Positions 16,610-26,100 of a DNA stretch of 64,000 nt are shown here, piece by piece (within the stretch, counting starts at the first letter, position 1; each line of letters opens with the position of its first letter). Source of the stretch: Limnohabitans sp. 2KL-17 (GTDB lineage Bacteria; Pseudomonadota; Gammaproteobacteria; Burkholderiales; Burkholderiaceae_C). The stretch covers positions 51,238 through 115,237 of the forward strand of contig NZ_NESK01000010.1 of assembly GCF_003063415.1 (NCBI RefSeq), given 5' to 3'. The translations under genes were made by a program, and so were the position numbers. The notes beneath the pieces were generated by a model. That model was not told the DNA's origin and ran no database searches. It saw only the letters and a program-made list of their open reading frames with translations.

Positions 16610-17833
16610 TTATGTGCGAACGAAGCGCTCTGCCGACAAATGCTTGACCAATGCGGGGGGCAAGGGCAGGGGCTCGTTGTTGAGCCAGGCGGCAGCCAGC
16701 TCGCCGCACAACACGGCCAAGCTGATGCCGCGCGCGCCCATGCCGGCGCAAAGCCACAGCCCTGGCAGGCGCTGGCTGTCGATGGGGCCAACCGCCGGCA
16801 GGCGGTCGGGCAGAGTGCAGCGCAAGCCTGCCCAGCCCTGCACGAGTTCAGGGGCAAACTGCGTGTGCATGGCCGCGCCCAATTCAGGCAGCAAAGTGGC
16901 CAGCCGCAGTTGGTTGGCCGCGTGGTCTTGCACCCGCACGGGGGCCTGGATGCAATCGCGCTCAAAGGTCGAACCGATGAACCAGCCGGGCTGCCCGTCT
17001 GGCGCAGGCACGCCGCTGATGAAGCTGCCGTGGCCGTTGACTGGAAAGGGGGGCAGCAGCTGGCGCTGGGGGGCGTTCAGCGCAGCCATGTGCCCAAAAC
17101 TGATCTGCCCACGCAAGGGTTTCAGCGGCACGGTCAACCCCGGCAAGGGGCTCAGCAAAGCCAGGCTGTCAAAGGCGCTGGCCAACACCAGCAAGGGGGC
17201 CTCGCCCAAAATTTGGCCCTGGGCATTGCTTGCGGTCCACAGCGCGCCGCGCCGTTCAATGGCGTGTACCGTTTGCCCCCAAAGCACCTCAATGCCTGGC
17301 GTTTGCAGCTGCGCCGCCACCAGTTGCCGGGGCCTGATCCAGCCCGCCTGGCCATGCCACAGTGCCGGCGTTTCGGGTGGCAGGCCCGCAGCGGCGATTT
17401 GCGCTGCGCTGGCCAGGGTGCTCATGCCGTGTGGATTGTCAGCGCTGGTGTTGGCGCTGGCGCTGTTGCCAGGATCGGCTTTGGGCAGCCTGCGTTTGCC
17501 GGCCAGGTTGTGCTCCAAAACCCCCGTCAGGGCCCAGTCTGTGCCGCTTTGCAACAGGGCATCGGCGCGTTGCAGCGTGGCCCGAACGCCCGCACGGGTG
17601 ATGCGCGAGAGCACGTTGTCGTCGGGCGAGACATGGGGCGCGGCCAAACCCGCAGGCAGGCCCGAGGCGCCAGCACCCAACCCTTGGGCCTGGTCCAAAA
17701 CCGTGACGGCCCAACCCCGATAGGCCAAGCTGTGCGCCACGGCCGAACCCGACAGGCCGGCACCGATCACCAATGCCTGGCGTGGCTCAGTGCCGGTGTG
17801 TGAAAAGCCGGGATGCGATAAGGGAGAGGCCAA
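16610..17833 (-). CDS. FAD-dependent oxidoreductase, MnmC C-terminal (tRNA cmnm5s2U34 oxidase) type
   Basis: A 407-residue DAAO-type flavoprotein. It has an N-terminal FAD fold ALVIGAGLSGSAVAHSLAYRGWAVTVLD, the GASGLPAGLAAPHVSPDDN block seen in MnmC, and a C-terminal GLRCTLPDRLPAVGPI ... LWLCAGMGARGISLAVLCGELAAAWL. These match the oxidase half of MnmC, which removes the carboxymethyl group of cmnm5s2U34 in tRNA. The methyltransferase half is not fused and not encoded nearby. The frame has no ATG before the FAD fold, so translation probably starts at TTG 17833, 15 bp after the yggX stop. Function is likely but not certain. Confidence 0.75.
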   Translation of the reverse strand: MASPLSHPGFSHTGTEPRQALVIGAGLSGSAVAHSLAYRGWAVTVLDQAQGLGAGASGLPAGLAAPHVSPDDNVLSRITRAGVRATLQRADALLQSGTDWALTGVLEHNLAGKRRLPKADPGNSASANTSADNPHGMSTLASAAQIAAAGLPPETPALWHGQAGWIRPRQLVAAQLQTPGIEVLWGQTVHAIERRGALWTASNAQGQILGEAPLLVLASAFDSLALLSPLPGLTVPLKPLRGQISFGHMAALNAPQRQLLPPFPVNGHGSFISGVPAPDGQPGWFIGSTFERDCIQAPVRVQDHAANQLRLATLLPELGAAMHTQFAPELVQGWAGLRCTLPDRLPAVGPIDSQRLPGLWLCAGMGARGISLAVLCGELAAAWLNNEPLPLPPALVKHLSAERFVRT

Positions 17834-17848
17834 ACTCAGCTGGCTGGT

Positions 17849-18124
17849 TCAGCTGGCGGGTGGCGGCACGTAACCTTGGGCGGCGTCAGCGCCATCGCCA
17901 AAAAAGTGGTTTTCCATCTGGCGGGCCAGGTACTGGCGGGCGCGCAGATCGGCCAGGTTCAGGCGGTTTTCATTGACCAGCATGGTCTGGTGTTTGAGCC
18001 AGTCGGCCCAGGCTTGCTTGCTGACGCTTTCCCAGATGCGCTTGCCCAGATCGCCGGGGTAGGGCGCAAAATCAAGACCCTCTGCTTCTTTGCCGAGTTT
18101 GATGCATTGAACGGTGCGTGCCAT
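17849..18124 (-). CDS. yggX: Probable Fe(2+)-trafficking protein YggX
   Basis: A 91-residue cytoplasmic protein that matches YggX end to end: the start [19 protein letters not shown] with the conserved Cys7, then the [31 protein letters not shown] block and the [20 protein letters not shown] helix. YggX protects iron-sulfur proteins from oxidative damage. It heads a two-gene unit with the MnmC-like gene and is divergent from fpr. Confidence 0.95.
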   Translation of the reverse strand: MARTVQCIKLGKEAEGLDFAPYPGDLGKRIWESVSKQAWADWLKHQTMLVNENRLNLADLRARQYLARQMENHFFGDGADAAQGYVPPPAS

Positions 18125-18217
18125 GGGGGTCCTTGAGTCTCTTCAGAGTGATGGGTTATACAGATATAAAATCTTGGTATTTCCAGCAACGAGCATGTCA
18201 CTGGACAATACAGCTGG

Positions 18218-18232
18218 GTCGCCAATGGCGAC
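18218..18232. promoter_or_regulatory. Short perfect dyad in the yggX-fpr divergent region
   Basis: GTCGCC-aat-GGCGAC is a perfect 6-bp dyad in the 203-bp gap between divergent yggX and fpr. It could be an operator for either gene; no matching regulator was recognised. Nothing else in the gap could be supported. Confidence 0.3.
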
Positions 18233-18327
18233 TGCATACTGGTTATTTTCAAAACCTCAACTGTAGCAAGCTTCTGCTTTCCTTTTCCGGTCTGGGGTCT
18301 GTGCCCCATCCCACCTGTTGGATCACC

Positions 18328-19104
18328 ATGAGTGCTTTTCTTGAAGAACGCGTTTTGAGCGTTCACCACTGGACCGACCGTCTGTTCAGTTTCACCACCA
18401 CCCGTGATCAGGCCCTTCGCTTTTCCAACGGTCATTTCACCATGATTGGTTTGAATCAAGAAAGCGGCAAGCCCTTGCTGCGCGCCTACTCCATTGCCAG
18501 TGCCAATTACGAAGAACACCTGGAGTTTCTGAGCATCAAGGTGCCCGATGGCCCCTTGACCTCCAAACTCCAACACATCCAGGTGGGCGACACCATTGTG
18601 GTGGGCCGCAAGCCCACGGGCACCTTGCTGATCGATTACTTGTTGCCAGGAAAAAACCTGTATTTGCTGTCCACGGGCACGGGTCTGGCGCCCTTCATGA
18701 GCATCATTCGCGATCCCGAAACCTATGAGCGCTTTGAAAAAGTGATCCTGGTGCACGGTGTTCGCCAGGTCAATGAATTGGCTTACCACGACTACATCAC
18801 GCAAGAACTGCCAGCCCATGAGTTTTTAGGCGAGATGGCGTCCCGGCAACTGCTGTACTACCCCACCGTGACCCGCGAGCCTTATAAAAATCAGGGCCGT
18901 GTCACTGACTTGATGGACAGCGGCAAACTGTTTGCCGACTTGGGCCTGCCCCCTCTGAACCCTGAGGAAGACCGGGTGATGATCTGCGGCAGCTCGGCCA
19001 TGCTTCGCGACCTCAAGCACATCTGCGAAGCACGGGGGCTGAAAGAAGGCAACACCAGCACGCCAGGGGCTTTCGTCATTGAACGGGCTTTTGCCGATTC
19101 CTGA
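18328..19104 (+). CDS. fpr: Ferredoxin-NADP(+) reductase Fpr (plant-type fold)
   Basis: A 258-residue FAD enzyme of the bacterial Fpr class. The FAD-binding motif RAYSIASANYEEHLEFLSIKV and the NADP-binding LLSTGTGLAPFMSIIRDPETYERFEKVILVHGVR are clear, with MICGSSAMLRDL later. The chosen ATG follows a leader that in the longer frame has no coding look. It is a second, unrelated ferredoxin reductase in the window (compare 6538-7575). Fpr enzymes of this class often serve oxidative-stress or iron metabolism, which fits its divergent neighbour yggX. A terminator-like hairpin follows. Confidence 0.93.
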   Translation: MSAFLEERVLSVHHWTDRLFSFTTTRDQALRFSNGHFTMIGLNQESGKPLLRAYSIASANYEEHLEFLSIKVPDGPLTSKLQHIQVGDTIVVGRKPTGTLLIDYLLPGKNLYLLSTGTGLAPFMSIIRDPETYERFEKVILVHGVRQVNELAYHDYITQELPAHEFLGEMASRQLLYYPTVTREPYKNQGRVTDLMDSGKLFADLGLPPLNPEEDRVMICGSSAMLRDLKHICEARGLKEGNTSTPGAFVIERAFADS

Positions 19105-19148
19105 CTTGGCCGGGGCTTTGTCCGCCGCCACACCAAGCCGGCACGATC

Positions 19149-19176
19149 ACGGGGGCACAATGCCCCCGTTGCTTTT
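19149..19176 (+). terminator. Rho-independent terminator after fpr
   Basis: ACGGGGGCA-caa-TGCCCCCGT (19149-19169) is a perfect 9-bp stem followed by TGCTTTT, 45 bp past the fpr stop. Confidence 0.65.
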
Positions 19177-19242
19177 GAAACACCGCATGTTGCACCCTTC
19201 GCCGGTCACCTTTTTTCCAGTCACCCTGCCCCAAGATAGCCC

Positions 19243-19743
19243 ATGAAACTCTCGCCCATCACCCTCCAGCGCTGGATGTTGCTGACCGCCTTGGCGAGCA
19301 CCGGTATGCTGGTTTTTGGCTTTTACTTGCAGCATATGGTCGGCTTGAACCCATGTCCCATGTGCATCGTGCAGCGCTACGCCCTGATCGGTGTGGTGGT
19401 GCTGGGCCTGATCGGCTGGCGTTTGCAGGGAAAGGGCCTGGCCCTGACGGCGCTGCTGCTGGCGCTGGACGCTGGTTTTGGCGGCTTCACCGCGGCGCGC
19501 CAAAGCTGGCTGCAGTGGTACCCGCCTGAAATCGTCACCTGCGGGCGCGACTTTTATGGCATGGTCGAAAACTTCCCCCTCAACCGCGCCATTCCCATGA
19601 TCTTCAAGGGCAGTGGCGATTGCACCAAGGTCGACTGGACTTTTTTGGGCGGCTCGATCGCCAACTGGTCTTTTGTGGTCTTTGTGGTTTTCGGGCTGAT
19701 GGGTCTGTGGGTCGCGTTCAAGTCTTTCAAGTTGCGTAACTGA
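19243..19743 (+). CDS. dsbB: Disulfide bond formation protein DsbB
   Basis: A 166-residue inner-membrane protein with four hydrophobic segments. The first periplasmic loop has the redox pair NPCPMCIVQR and the second loop the Cys of VTCGRDFYG and GDCTKVDW. DsbB re-oxidises DsbA and passes electrons to quinone. The length and Cys layout match the family. Its 3' end overlaps the convergent Lrp-type gene by 17 bp. Confidence 0.95.
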   Translation: MKLSPITLQRWMLLTALASTGMLVFGFYLQHMVGLNPCPMCIVQRYALIGVVVLGLIGWRLQGKGLALTALLLALDAGFGGFTAARQSWLQWYPPEIVTCGRDFYGMVENFPLNRAIPMIFKGSGDCTKVDWTFLGGSIANWSFVVFVVFGLMGLWVAFKSFKLRN

Positions 19744-20200
19744 GCGGCACCGCCGTGGTGAACTTGAGTTCCTCCATGGCGAAACTTGAACTGACATCGG
19801 CCAACGGCACCTGCTGAATCAACTGTTTGTAGACCAGGTCGTAAGCGGCGATATCGGGTACCACCACTTTGAGCAGGTAGTCCACATCTCCGCTCATGCG
19901 GTAGGCCTCCACAACTTCAGCAATTGACTGAACAGCGGTGCGAAACTTATCCAGCCACGGCAAATCGTGGTCGCGGGTGCGCACGGATACGAACACGGTC
20001 ACCCCCACATTGACTTTTTGACGGTCCAGCAAGGCCACTTGCTGCGCGATGATGCCCATCTCCTTGAGCCTTTGAATGCGGCGCCAGCAGGGGGTGGGAG
20101 TCAGGTGTACGGCCTCAGCCAACTCGTTGATGGGCAAGTCACTGCGGGCTTGCAAGAGGGCCAAAATTTTTCGATCTATGGCATCTAGTTTCTGTTTCAT
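19727..20200 (-). CDS. Lrp/AsnC-family transcriptional regulator
   Basis: A 157-residue regulator with an N-terminal winged helix (LDAIDRKILALLQARSDLPINELAEAVHLTPTPCWRRIQRLKEMGII) and a C-terminal RAM ligand-binding domain that includes VVEAYRMSGDVDYLLKVVVPD. Such proteins sense amino acids. It is divergent from an aspartate/glutamate-racemase-type gene, with an AT-rich dyad between them, so it probably controls that gene and itself. The effector is not known. Confidence 0.92.
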   Translation of the reverse strand: MKQKLDAIDRKILALLQARSDLPINELAEAVHLTPTPCWRRIQRLKEMGIIAQQVALLDRQKVNVGVTVFVSVRTRDHDLPWLDKFRTAVQSIAEVVEAYRMSGDVDYLLKVVVPDIAAYDLVYKQLIQQVPLADVSSSFAMEELKFTTAVPLSYAT

Positions 20201-20222
20201 GCTTGTATTGTAGAAAATTATT

Positions 20223-20254
20223 CCAATAAATAATCAATTTAGGGATTATTTTGG
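20223..20254. promoter_or_regulatory. AT-rich dyad, probable operator of the Lrp-type regulator
   Basis: CCAATAAATAATC (20223-20235) and GATTATTTTGG (20244-20254) are near-perfect inverted copies in the 113-bp gap between the divergent regulator and racemase genes. Lrp-family proteins favour AT-rich dyads of this kind. Confidence 0.5.
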
Positions 20255-20313
20255 CATGCCATGCTGCAGCATTGCTGGCAAACTTCAGCTTTTAATTGAG
20301 GCAGAAAATCAAC

Positions 20314-21003
20314 ATGAAAAAAATAGGTTTGATCGGTGGCATGAGCTGGGAGTCCACCGCCCTTTATTACCAAAACATCAACCGCGAGGTGGCTCGCCGC
20401 CAAGGGGGCCTGACATCGGCGCCGGTGCACTTGATCAGCCTGAACTTTCAGGAGATTGCAGATTTGCAAAAGCAGGGCGACTGGGTGCAAATGACCGCCA
20501 TTTTGCAAACGGCAGCCCGTCAACTGGAGCGCAGTGGCGCCGAAGTCTTGCTGATTTGCACCAACACCATGCACCGCATTGCCCAAGAGGTTCAGTCGGT
20601 CACCGCGCTGCCTTTGCTGCACATTGCCGATGTCACTGCCGATGCCGTGTTGGCCGCTGGCCTGCACAAGATCGGGCTGCTGGGCACCCGGTTCACCATG
20701 GAGCAAGCGTTTTTGCGCGACCGCTTGGCTGCGCGCGGCATTGAGTGCCTGGTGCCCGATGAGCCTGGTCGCATGGAGGTGCACCGTGTCATTTTCGAGG
20801 AACTCTGCCGGGGCCAAGTGAATGAGCGTTCGCACCAAAGCCTCATTGGGCTGGTGCAGCAGTTGGCTGCGCAAGGCGCTCAGGGCATTGTCTTGGGCTG
20901 CACCGAACTGACCATGATCTTGCAGCCTGGCGATGGTGGCTTGCCCAGCTTTGACACCACTGCTTTGCACGCCATGTCGGCCGTTGAGTTTTCGCTGGGC
21001 TGA
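20314..21003 (+). CDS. Aspartate/glutamate racemase family protein
   Basis: A 229-residue member of the Asp/Glu/hydantoin racemase family. Both catalytic cysteines are present, in LLICTNTMH and IVLGCTELTM, with the GLIGGMSWESTALYYQNINR start typical of YgeA/RacX-type amino-acid racemases. These are cofactor-independent and may act broadly on amino acids. ATG 20314 is preferred over the one six codons upstream. The divergent Lrp-type gene is its likely regulator. Confidence 0.9.
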   Translation: MKKIGLIGGMSWESTALYYQNINREVARRQGGLTSAPVHLISLNFQEIADLQKQGDWVQMTAILQTAARQLERSGAEVLLICTNTMHRIAQEVQSVTALPLLHIADVTADAVLAAGLHKIGLLGTRFTMEQAFLRDRLAARGIECLVPDEPGRMEVHRVIFEELCRGQVNERSHQSLIGLVQQLAAQGAQGIVLGCTELTMILQPGDGGLPSFDTTALHAMSAVEFSLG

Positions 21004-21011
21004 TGCGATGG

Positions 21012-21037
21012 GCCGAAGCCTTCGGCTCAGAGCTTTT
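21012..21037 (+). terminator. Terminator-like hairpin after the racemase gene
   Basis: GCCGAA-gcc-TTCGGC (21012-21026) followed after 7 bp by a run of five T. It lies between the racemase stop and the convergent argA stop. Confidence 0.5.
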
Positions 21038-22373
21038 TCACCAGCACCTTGCTTTTGCGGTCCCAGTTGTATTTGCGCTTGCGGGCTTCGGGCAGCCAGT
21101 CTGGGTCTACTTGTGCAAAACCCCGCTTGATGAACCAGTGCATGGTGCGCGTGGTCAAAACGAAGATGCTTTTCAAGCCCATGGCACGGGCCCTTTGTTC
21201 CACACGCTTGAGCACTTTTTCGCCATCGCCCTGACCTTGAGACTGGGGCGACACCGTCAGCGCCGCCATCTCGGCAGTCTTGGCTTCGGGGTAGGGATAC
21301 AGGGCAGCGCAGGCAAAAATTACGCCGTCGTGGTCGATGATCGTGTAATGGTCGATGTCGCGCTCAATCTCGGTGCGGTCACGTTTGACCAGCGTGCCGT
21401 CTTGCTCGAAGGGTTCGATCAGTTGCAAAATGCCGCCCACGTCATCGGCCGTGGCTTCGCGCAGCTCTTCAAGCTTTTCATCAACCACCATGGTGCCGAT
21501 GCCGTCGTGCACATAAATTTCCAGCAACAACGCGCCATCGACTGCAAACGACAGGATGTGCGAGCGCTCCACGCCTTCTTCGCAGGCCTTCACGCAATGC
21601 TGCAGGTAAAACGCCAGATCGGTCGGCTGCGTCGGGTTGGGAGATGCGGCCAAAATTTGCTTTGCTGTGGCCAAAGGCAATTCGGTGTCGATCGGGTTGT
21701 CTTCGCTGGCCGGTTCGTGGGGGTGGATGCGAATGCCCGGAATTTCGGTCAAAAAGATCAGCTTGTCGGCCTGAAGTTCGGCGGCCACGCTGGTGGCCAC
21801 TTCTTCCATGGCCAGGTTAAAGGCCTCGCCCGTGGGCGAAAAGCCAAACGGCGACAGCAGCACCATTGCGCCCATGTCGAGCGTGCGCATGATGCCGTCC
21901 ACATCCACTTTGCGCACCAGGCCCGAGTGCTGAAAATCCACGCCGTCCACGATGCCCACCGGACGGGCGGTGATGAAGTTGCCCGAAATCACCCGCACCG
22001 TTGAGCCCGCCATGGGCGTGTTGGGCAAGCCTTGGCTGAAAGCCGCTTCGATTTCGTAGCGCAGCTGGCCAGCCGCCTCTTGGGCGCAGTCCAGGGCCAC
22101 GCCATCGGTGATGCGAATGCCGTGTGAGTATTGCGGCGTATGGCCTTTGGCGGCCAATTGCTCATTCACCTGAGGCCGAAAACCGTGCACCAGCACGATC
22201 TTCACGCCCATGCTCTGGATCAGTGCCAGATCTTGTGCCAGGTTGTGCAGCTTGCCGGCCGCAATGGCCTCGCCCGCGATCCCCACGACAAAGGTTTTGC
22301 CCCGGTGCATGTGGATGTAAGGCGCCACCGACCGAAACCAGGGCACGAAAGTGAAGTTGAAGACTGTTGGCAT
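21027..22373 (-). CDS. argA: N-acetylglutamate synthase ArgA
   Basis: A 448-residue two-domain enzyme: an amino-acid-kinase-like domain (residues about 20-280, with FVVGIAGEAIAAGKLHNLAQDLALIQSMGVKIVLVHG) and a C-terminal GNAT acetyltransferase domain with the CoA motif SPQSQGQGDGEKVLKRVE. It makes N-acetylglutamate from glutamate and acetyl-CoA, the first step of arginine synthesis, and is feedback inhibited by arginine in relatives. ATG 22373 is preferred over 22388. It lies 11 bp downstream of vapC, so it may share its transcript. Confidence 0.93.
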   Translation of the reverse strand: MPTVFNFTFVPWFRSVAPYIHMHRGKTFVVGIAGEAIAAGKLHNLAQDLALIQSMGVKIVLVHGFRPQVNEQLAAKGHTPQYSHGIRITDGVALDCAQEAAGQLRYEIEAAFSQGLPNTPMAGSTVRVISGNFITARPVGIVDGVDFQHSGLVRKVDVDGIMRTLDMGAMVLLSPFGFSPTGEAFNLAMEEVATSVAAELQADKLIFLTEIPGIRIHPHEPASEDNPIDTELPLATAKQILAASPNPTQPTDLAFYLQHCVKACEEGVERSHILSFAVDGALLLEIYVHDGIGTMVVDEKLEELREATADDVGGILQLIEPFEQDGTLVKRDRTEIERDIDHYTIIDHDGVIFACAALYPYPEAKTAEMAALTVSPQSQGQGDGEKVLKRVEQRARAMGLKSIFVLTTRTMHWFIKRGFAQVDPDWLPEARKRKYNWDRKSKVLVKKL

Positions 22374-22384
22374 GGGCGGTGGTG

Positions 22385-22822
22385 TCAAGGCTTGAGCAAA
22401 TGAAGTTGGCCGGGCGGCAGCAGACGCGTAAAGTCGCGGTCGAATGTGCAGAGTGTCTCACCGGATTGCACCACCATGGCCGCAATCCAGGCGTCGGTGA
22501 TCAAGTTCCCGCTGGCTTGTTGCGTCAGACACACTTGGCGCAAGTTGGCCCAAGTGGCCCCTTGGGATTGAAACTGCAAACCGGGGCAACTGAGCAAGCT
22601 GTCCACAAAGTCGATCAGGTCTTGCAGCGGATCGGTTTCCCGAAAAATTTTGGAGTTCGTGCTGATGCGCAAAAAACCGGTCACCACGGTGCCCAGCAGC
22701 ATCAGGCTGGCGCGACCACTGGCGGCTTGAATCACCGCATCGTCCAGCCAAGCGCGGGCAGGCAAGTGACGGGGGTGGTCGGGCCTGAACGCCGCAACCA
22801 GCACATTCACGTCAGGCGTCAT
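22385..22822 (-). CDS. vapC: PIN-domain toxin, VapC family
   Basis: A 145-residue PIN ribonuclease. Acidic residues that would bind metal are Asp4 (MTPDVNVLV), the Asp of LITDAWIAAMV and the Asp residues of LCTFDRDF. VapC toxins cut tRNA or rRNA when the antitoxin is degraded. Its start overlaps the antitoxin stop as ATGA, the usual layout. argA follows 11 bp later. Confidence 0.88.
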   Translation of the reverse strand: MTPDVNVLVAAFRPDHPRHLPARAWLDDAVIQAASGRASLMLLGTVVTGFLRISTNSKIFRETDPLQDLIDFVDSLLSCPGLQFQSQGATWANLRQVCLTQQASGNLITDAWIAAMVVQSGETLCTFDRDFTRLLPPGQLHLLKP

Positions 22823-23085
22823 GACAGTTTTTGCACATTCATGCCCGCGTCCATCGCGTCGTACAGAGATCGGTTGCTGCTTGGGTCAATGCCCGGTTGC
22901 AGGCCACCACCGGCTTTTGAAACCGGCAGCTTGGGAATCACGATGGGTGCCGTCGGCATGTCTTGCCGCACATAAGTTGACAGCAACTCGCGCACCTTGG
23001 CGCTCAGCGAGGTGCCCTCCTGGATCGCCTTGATGCGCGCTTGTTTGACAAGGTTTTCGTCCAGCGAAATCGTCAAATTGGTCAT
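22819..23085 (-). CDS. vapB: Antitoxin of the VapBC pair
   Basis: An 88-residue protein with a short N-terminal ribbon-helix-helix-like segment (MTNLTISLDENLVKQARIKAIQEGTSLSAKVRELLSTYV) and a disordered, proline-rich tail that should wrap around the toxin. It lies just before vapC with a 4-bp overlap. The ATG at 23085 is preferred; a start at 23103 would fall in the operator-like repeats. Antitoxins of this type repress their own operon with the toxin as co-repressor. Confidence 0.85.
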   Translation of the reverse strand: MTNLTISLDENLVKQARIKAIQEGTSLSAKVRELLSTYVRQDMPTAPIVIPKLPVSKAGGGLQPGIDPSSNRSLYDAMDAGMNVQKLS

Positions 23086-23107
23086 GATGAAACTCCCCGG
23101 CATAGTT

Positions 23108-23143
23108 CACGTGAATGAGTGTAGCACGTGAATGTGTGACGTG
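23108..23143. promoter_or_regulatory. Tandem CACGTGAATG repeats, probable VapB operator
   Basis: CACGTGAATG occurs at 23108-23117 and again at 23125-23134, 17 bp apart, with a partial third copy (GACGTG) at 23138-23143. Each has the palindromic core CACGTG. The repeats lie between vapB and hrpA, whose 5' end is only about 20 bp away, so the antitoxin may also affect hrpA. A GATAAT box (23145-23150) could be a minus-10 element for hrpA. Confidence 0.6.
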
Positions 23144-23156
23144 GGATAATCAGGCG

Positions 23157-26100
23157 GTGACTGAGCCAGCAACACCCACCCCCCTCCAAATCGAGTTCCC
23201 CGAAGGCCTGCCGGTCTCTGCCCGCCGCGGTGAAATCATCGCCGCCATGGACCAGCACCAGGTCATCATCGTGTGCGGCGAAACCGGCTCGGGCAAGACC
23301 ACGCAGTTGCCCAAAATCGCGCTGTCGCTCGGTCGTGGGCGGCTGAACGCCAAGCCTGGCGAGCGCGCCCGCATGATCGGCCACACCCAGCCGCGCCGCA
23401 TCGCTGCCAGCTCGGTGGCCAAGCGCATTGCCGAAGAATTGAAGACGCCGCTGGGCGAGGTGGTCGGCTTCAAGGTGCGCTTTCAGGACCGCTTGAGCAA
23501 AAACGCCTCGGTCAAGCTCATGACCGACGGCATATTGCTGGCCGAAACCCAGACCGACCCGCTGCTGCAGGCCTACGACACCATCATCATCGACGAGGCG
23601 CACGAGCGCAGCCTGAACATCGACTTCTTGCTGGGCTACTTGCGCCAGATTTTGCCGCGCAGGCCTGATCTCAAGATCGTTGTGACCTCGGCCACGATTG
23701 ATGCCGACCGCTTTGCCAAGCACTTTGCCTCCCGCCACGGACCGGCCCCGGTGATCATGGTCTCGGGCCGCACTTTCCCGGTGGAGCAGCGCTACCGTCC
23801 GTTTGAAGAATCGCGAGACTACGGCCTGAACGACGCCATTGCCGACGGCGTGGACGAACTTTGGCAGGGTGGGGCAGGGGGCGACATCCTGATCTTTTTG
23901 CCGGGCGAGCGTGAAATCCGCGAAGCCGCCGACCACCTGCGCAAACACCTGTCGCACCAACCGCTGACACGCAATGCCGAAGTGCTGCCGCTGTTTGCCC
24001 GCCTGTCGCAGGCCGAGCAAGACCAGATTTTTGAAGCATCGAATGGCCGCCGCATCGTGCTGGCCACCAACGTGGCCGAAACCTCGCTCACGGTGCCTGG
24101 CATCCGTTATGTGATCGACGCCGGCACCGCCCGCGTCAAGCGCTACAGCTTGCGCAGCAAGGTCGAGCAGCTCATGGTCGAGCCCATCAGCCAGGCGGCA
24201 GCCAACCAGCGCGCAGGCCGCTGCGGCCGGGTGGCCAACGGCATTTGCATTCGCCTGTACGACGACAAGGACTTTGCCGGCCGCCCGCGCTTCACCGACC
24301 CGGAAATTTTGCGTTCCTCGTTGGCGGGTGTGATCTTGCGCATGAAGTCGCTGCACCTGGGCGTGGTCGAAGACTTTCCGTTCATCGAAGCGCCCTCCAA
24401 ACGGGCGATCACTGACGGCTACCAGCTGCTGGCCGAGCTGGGCGCTGTGGACGATGACAACGAACTCACGCCGATTGGCAAAGAACTGGCCCGCCTGCCG
24501 CTGGACCCGCGTGTCGGCCGCATGATTTTGGAGGCGCGGCACCGCGAAGCGCTGGACGAAGTGCTCATCATCGCGAGTGCCATGTCGGTGCAGGATGTGC
24601 GCGACCGCCCCATGGACTTGCAGGCCCAGGCCGACCAACAGCACGCCAAGTTTGACGACGACAAAAGCGAATTCACCGGCTACCTGAAGCTGTGGAAATG
24701 GATTCACGATGCCCGTGGTGGCCACGATGCGGCCCACAAACTCAGCAACCGCCAATACGAACAGCTGCTGCGCCAGAACTTCGTCAACATCCGCCGCGTG
24801 CGCGAGTGGCGCGACACGCACACCCAGCTGCTCACGGTGGTGGCCGAGCACAAGTGGCGCATCAACACCCAGCCTGCGAGTTATGAGCAACTGCACCTGT
24901 CCATGCTGGCGGGCCTGCTGGGCAACGTGGGCTACAAGCTCGAAGACGAAGACGTCTATTTGGGCGCACGCGGCATCAAGTTTTACAAGCACCCTGGCGC
25001 GCACCTTTCCAAAAAGCCGGGCCGCTGGATCGTGGTGGCCGAACTGGTGGAAACCACGCGCCTGTTTGGCCGGGGCATTGCCGCCATCGAGCCGCAATGG
25101 CTGGAGCAAGTCGGCGCGCACCTTTTAAAGAAGCAGCTGCTCGACCCGCATTGGGAAAAGAAAACGGCCGAAGTGGTGGCGCTGGAGCGGGCCACGTTGT
25201 ATGGCCTGGTGGTCTACAGCGGGCGGCGCACGCCCTATAGCCGGGTGGACATGCACGGCGCGCGCGAGATCTTCATTCGCGAAGCGTTGGTGGGCTACCA
25301 GTGGGAGACCAAGCTGCCGTTTTTGGCGGCCAACCACAAGATGATCGCCAAAGTCGAAGAGCTCGAGCACAAGTCGCGCAGACAAGATGTGCTGGTGGAC
25401 GATGAGCTGATTTATGCCTTTTACGACCAGCAGATTCCGCCCGATGTGTGCAGCGGCCGCTTGCTCGAAAACTGGTACCGCGACGAGAGCGTCAAGCAGC
25501 CGCGCCTGTTGTTGCTGACCCGCGAAGAACTGATGCGCCACGAAGCCGCAGGCATCACCACGCAGGCCTTTCCCAAACACATGCGACTGGGTGGCACCGA
25601 CTGCAGCGCCACCTATTTACACCAACCGGGCGATGCCCGTGATGGCGTCACCGTGACGGTGCCGCTGTTTGTGCTGAACCAGGTGAGTGAAGACCGTTGC
25701 GAATGGCTGGTGCCCGGCTTGCTCAAAGACAAAATTCAGGCCCTGCTGAAAAGCCTGCCGCAGCGCCCGCGCAGCCGCTTTGTGCCGCTGCCCGAATCGG
25801 CCACGCGCATGGCCACCGAACTGTCGGCACCCGAGTTGTTTGGCGCCGGCTCACTGACCGATGTGCTGCTGAAAAAAGTGCGTGACGAAACCAGCCTGGA
25901 CGTCAAGCGGGGTGACTTCAAACACGAGATGCTCAGCCCGCATTTGTTCATGAACCTGTGTGTGGTTGACGAGCACGGCCGCCAACTCGGCATGGGCCGC
26001 AACCTCGGTGCCCTGAAGGGCGAGCTGGGCGCCAAAGCGCGCGGCGCCTTCCAGGCGCTGGCGCAGCTCAAAGTCGCAGCAGCGCCTTCGAGCGCTTCGC

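Noticed and set aside
22385..22822. Apparent loss of the second acidic PIN residue in the VapC-type toxin
   Set aside because: The MLLGTVVTGFLRI segment, where a Glu is often found, looks like normal variation of this VapC subgroup, and the other acidic residues are present.
23082..25121. A 679-codon minus-strand frame opposite hrpA
   Set aside because: The hrpA helicase motifs are on the plus strand; the minus frame shows no domain and covers the operator region as well.
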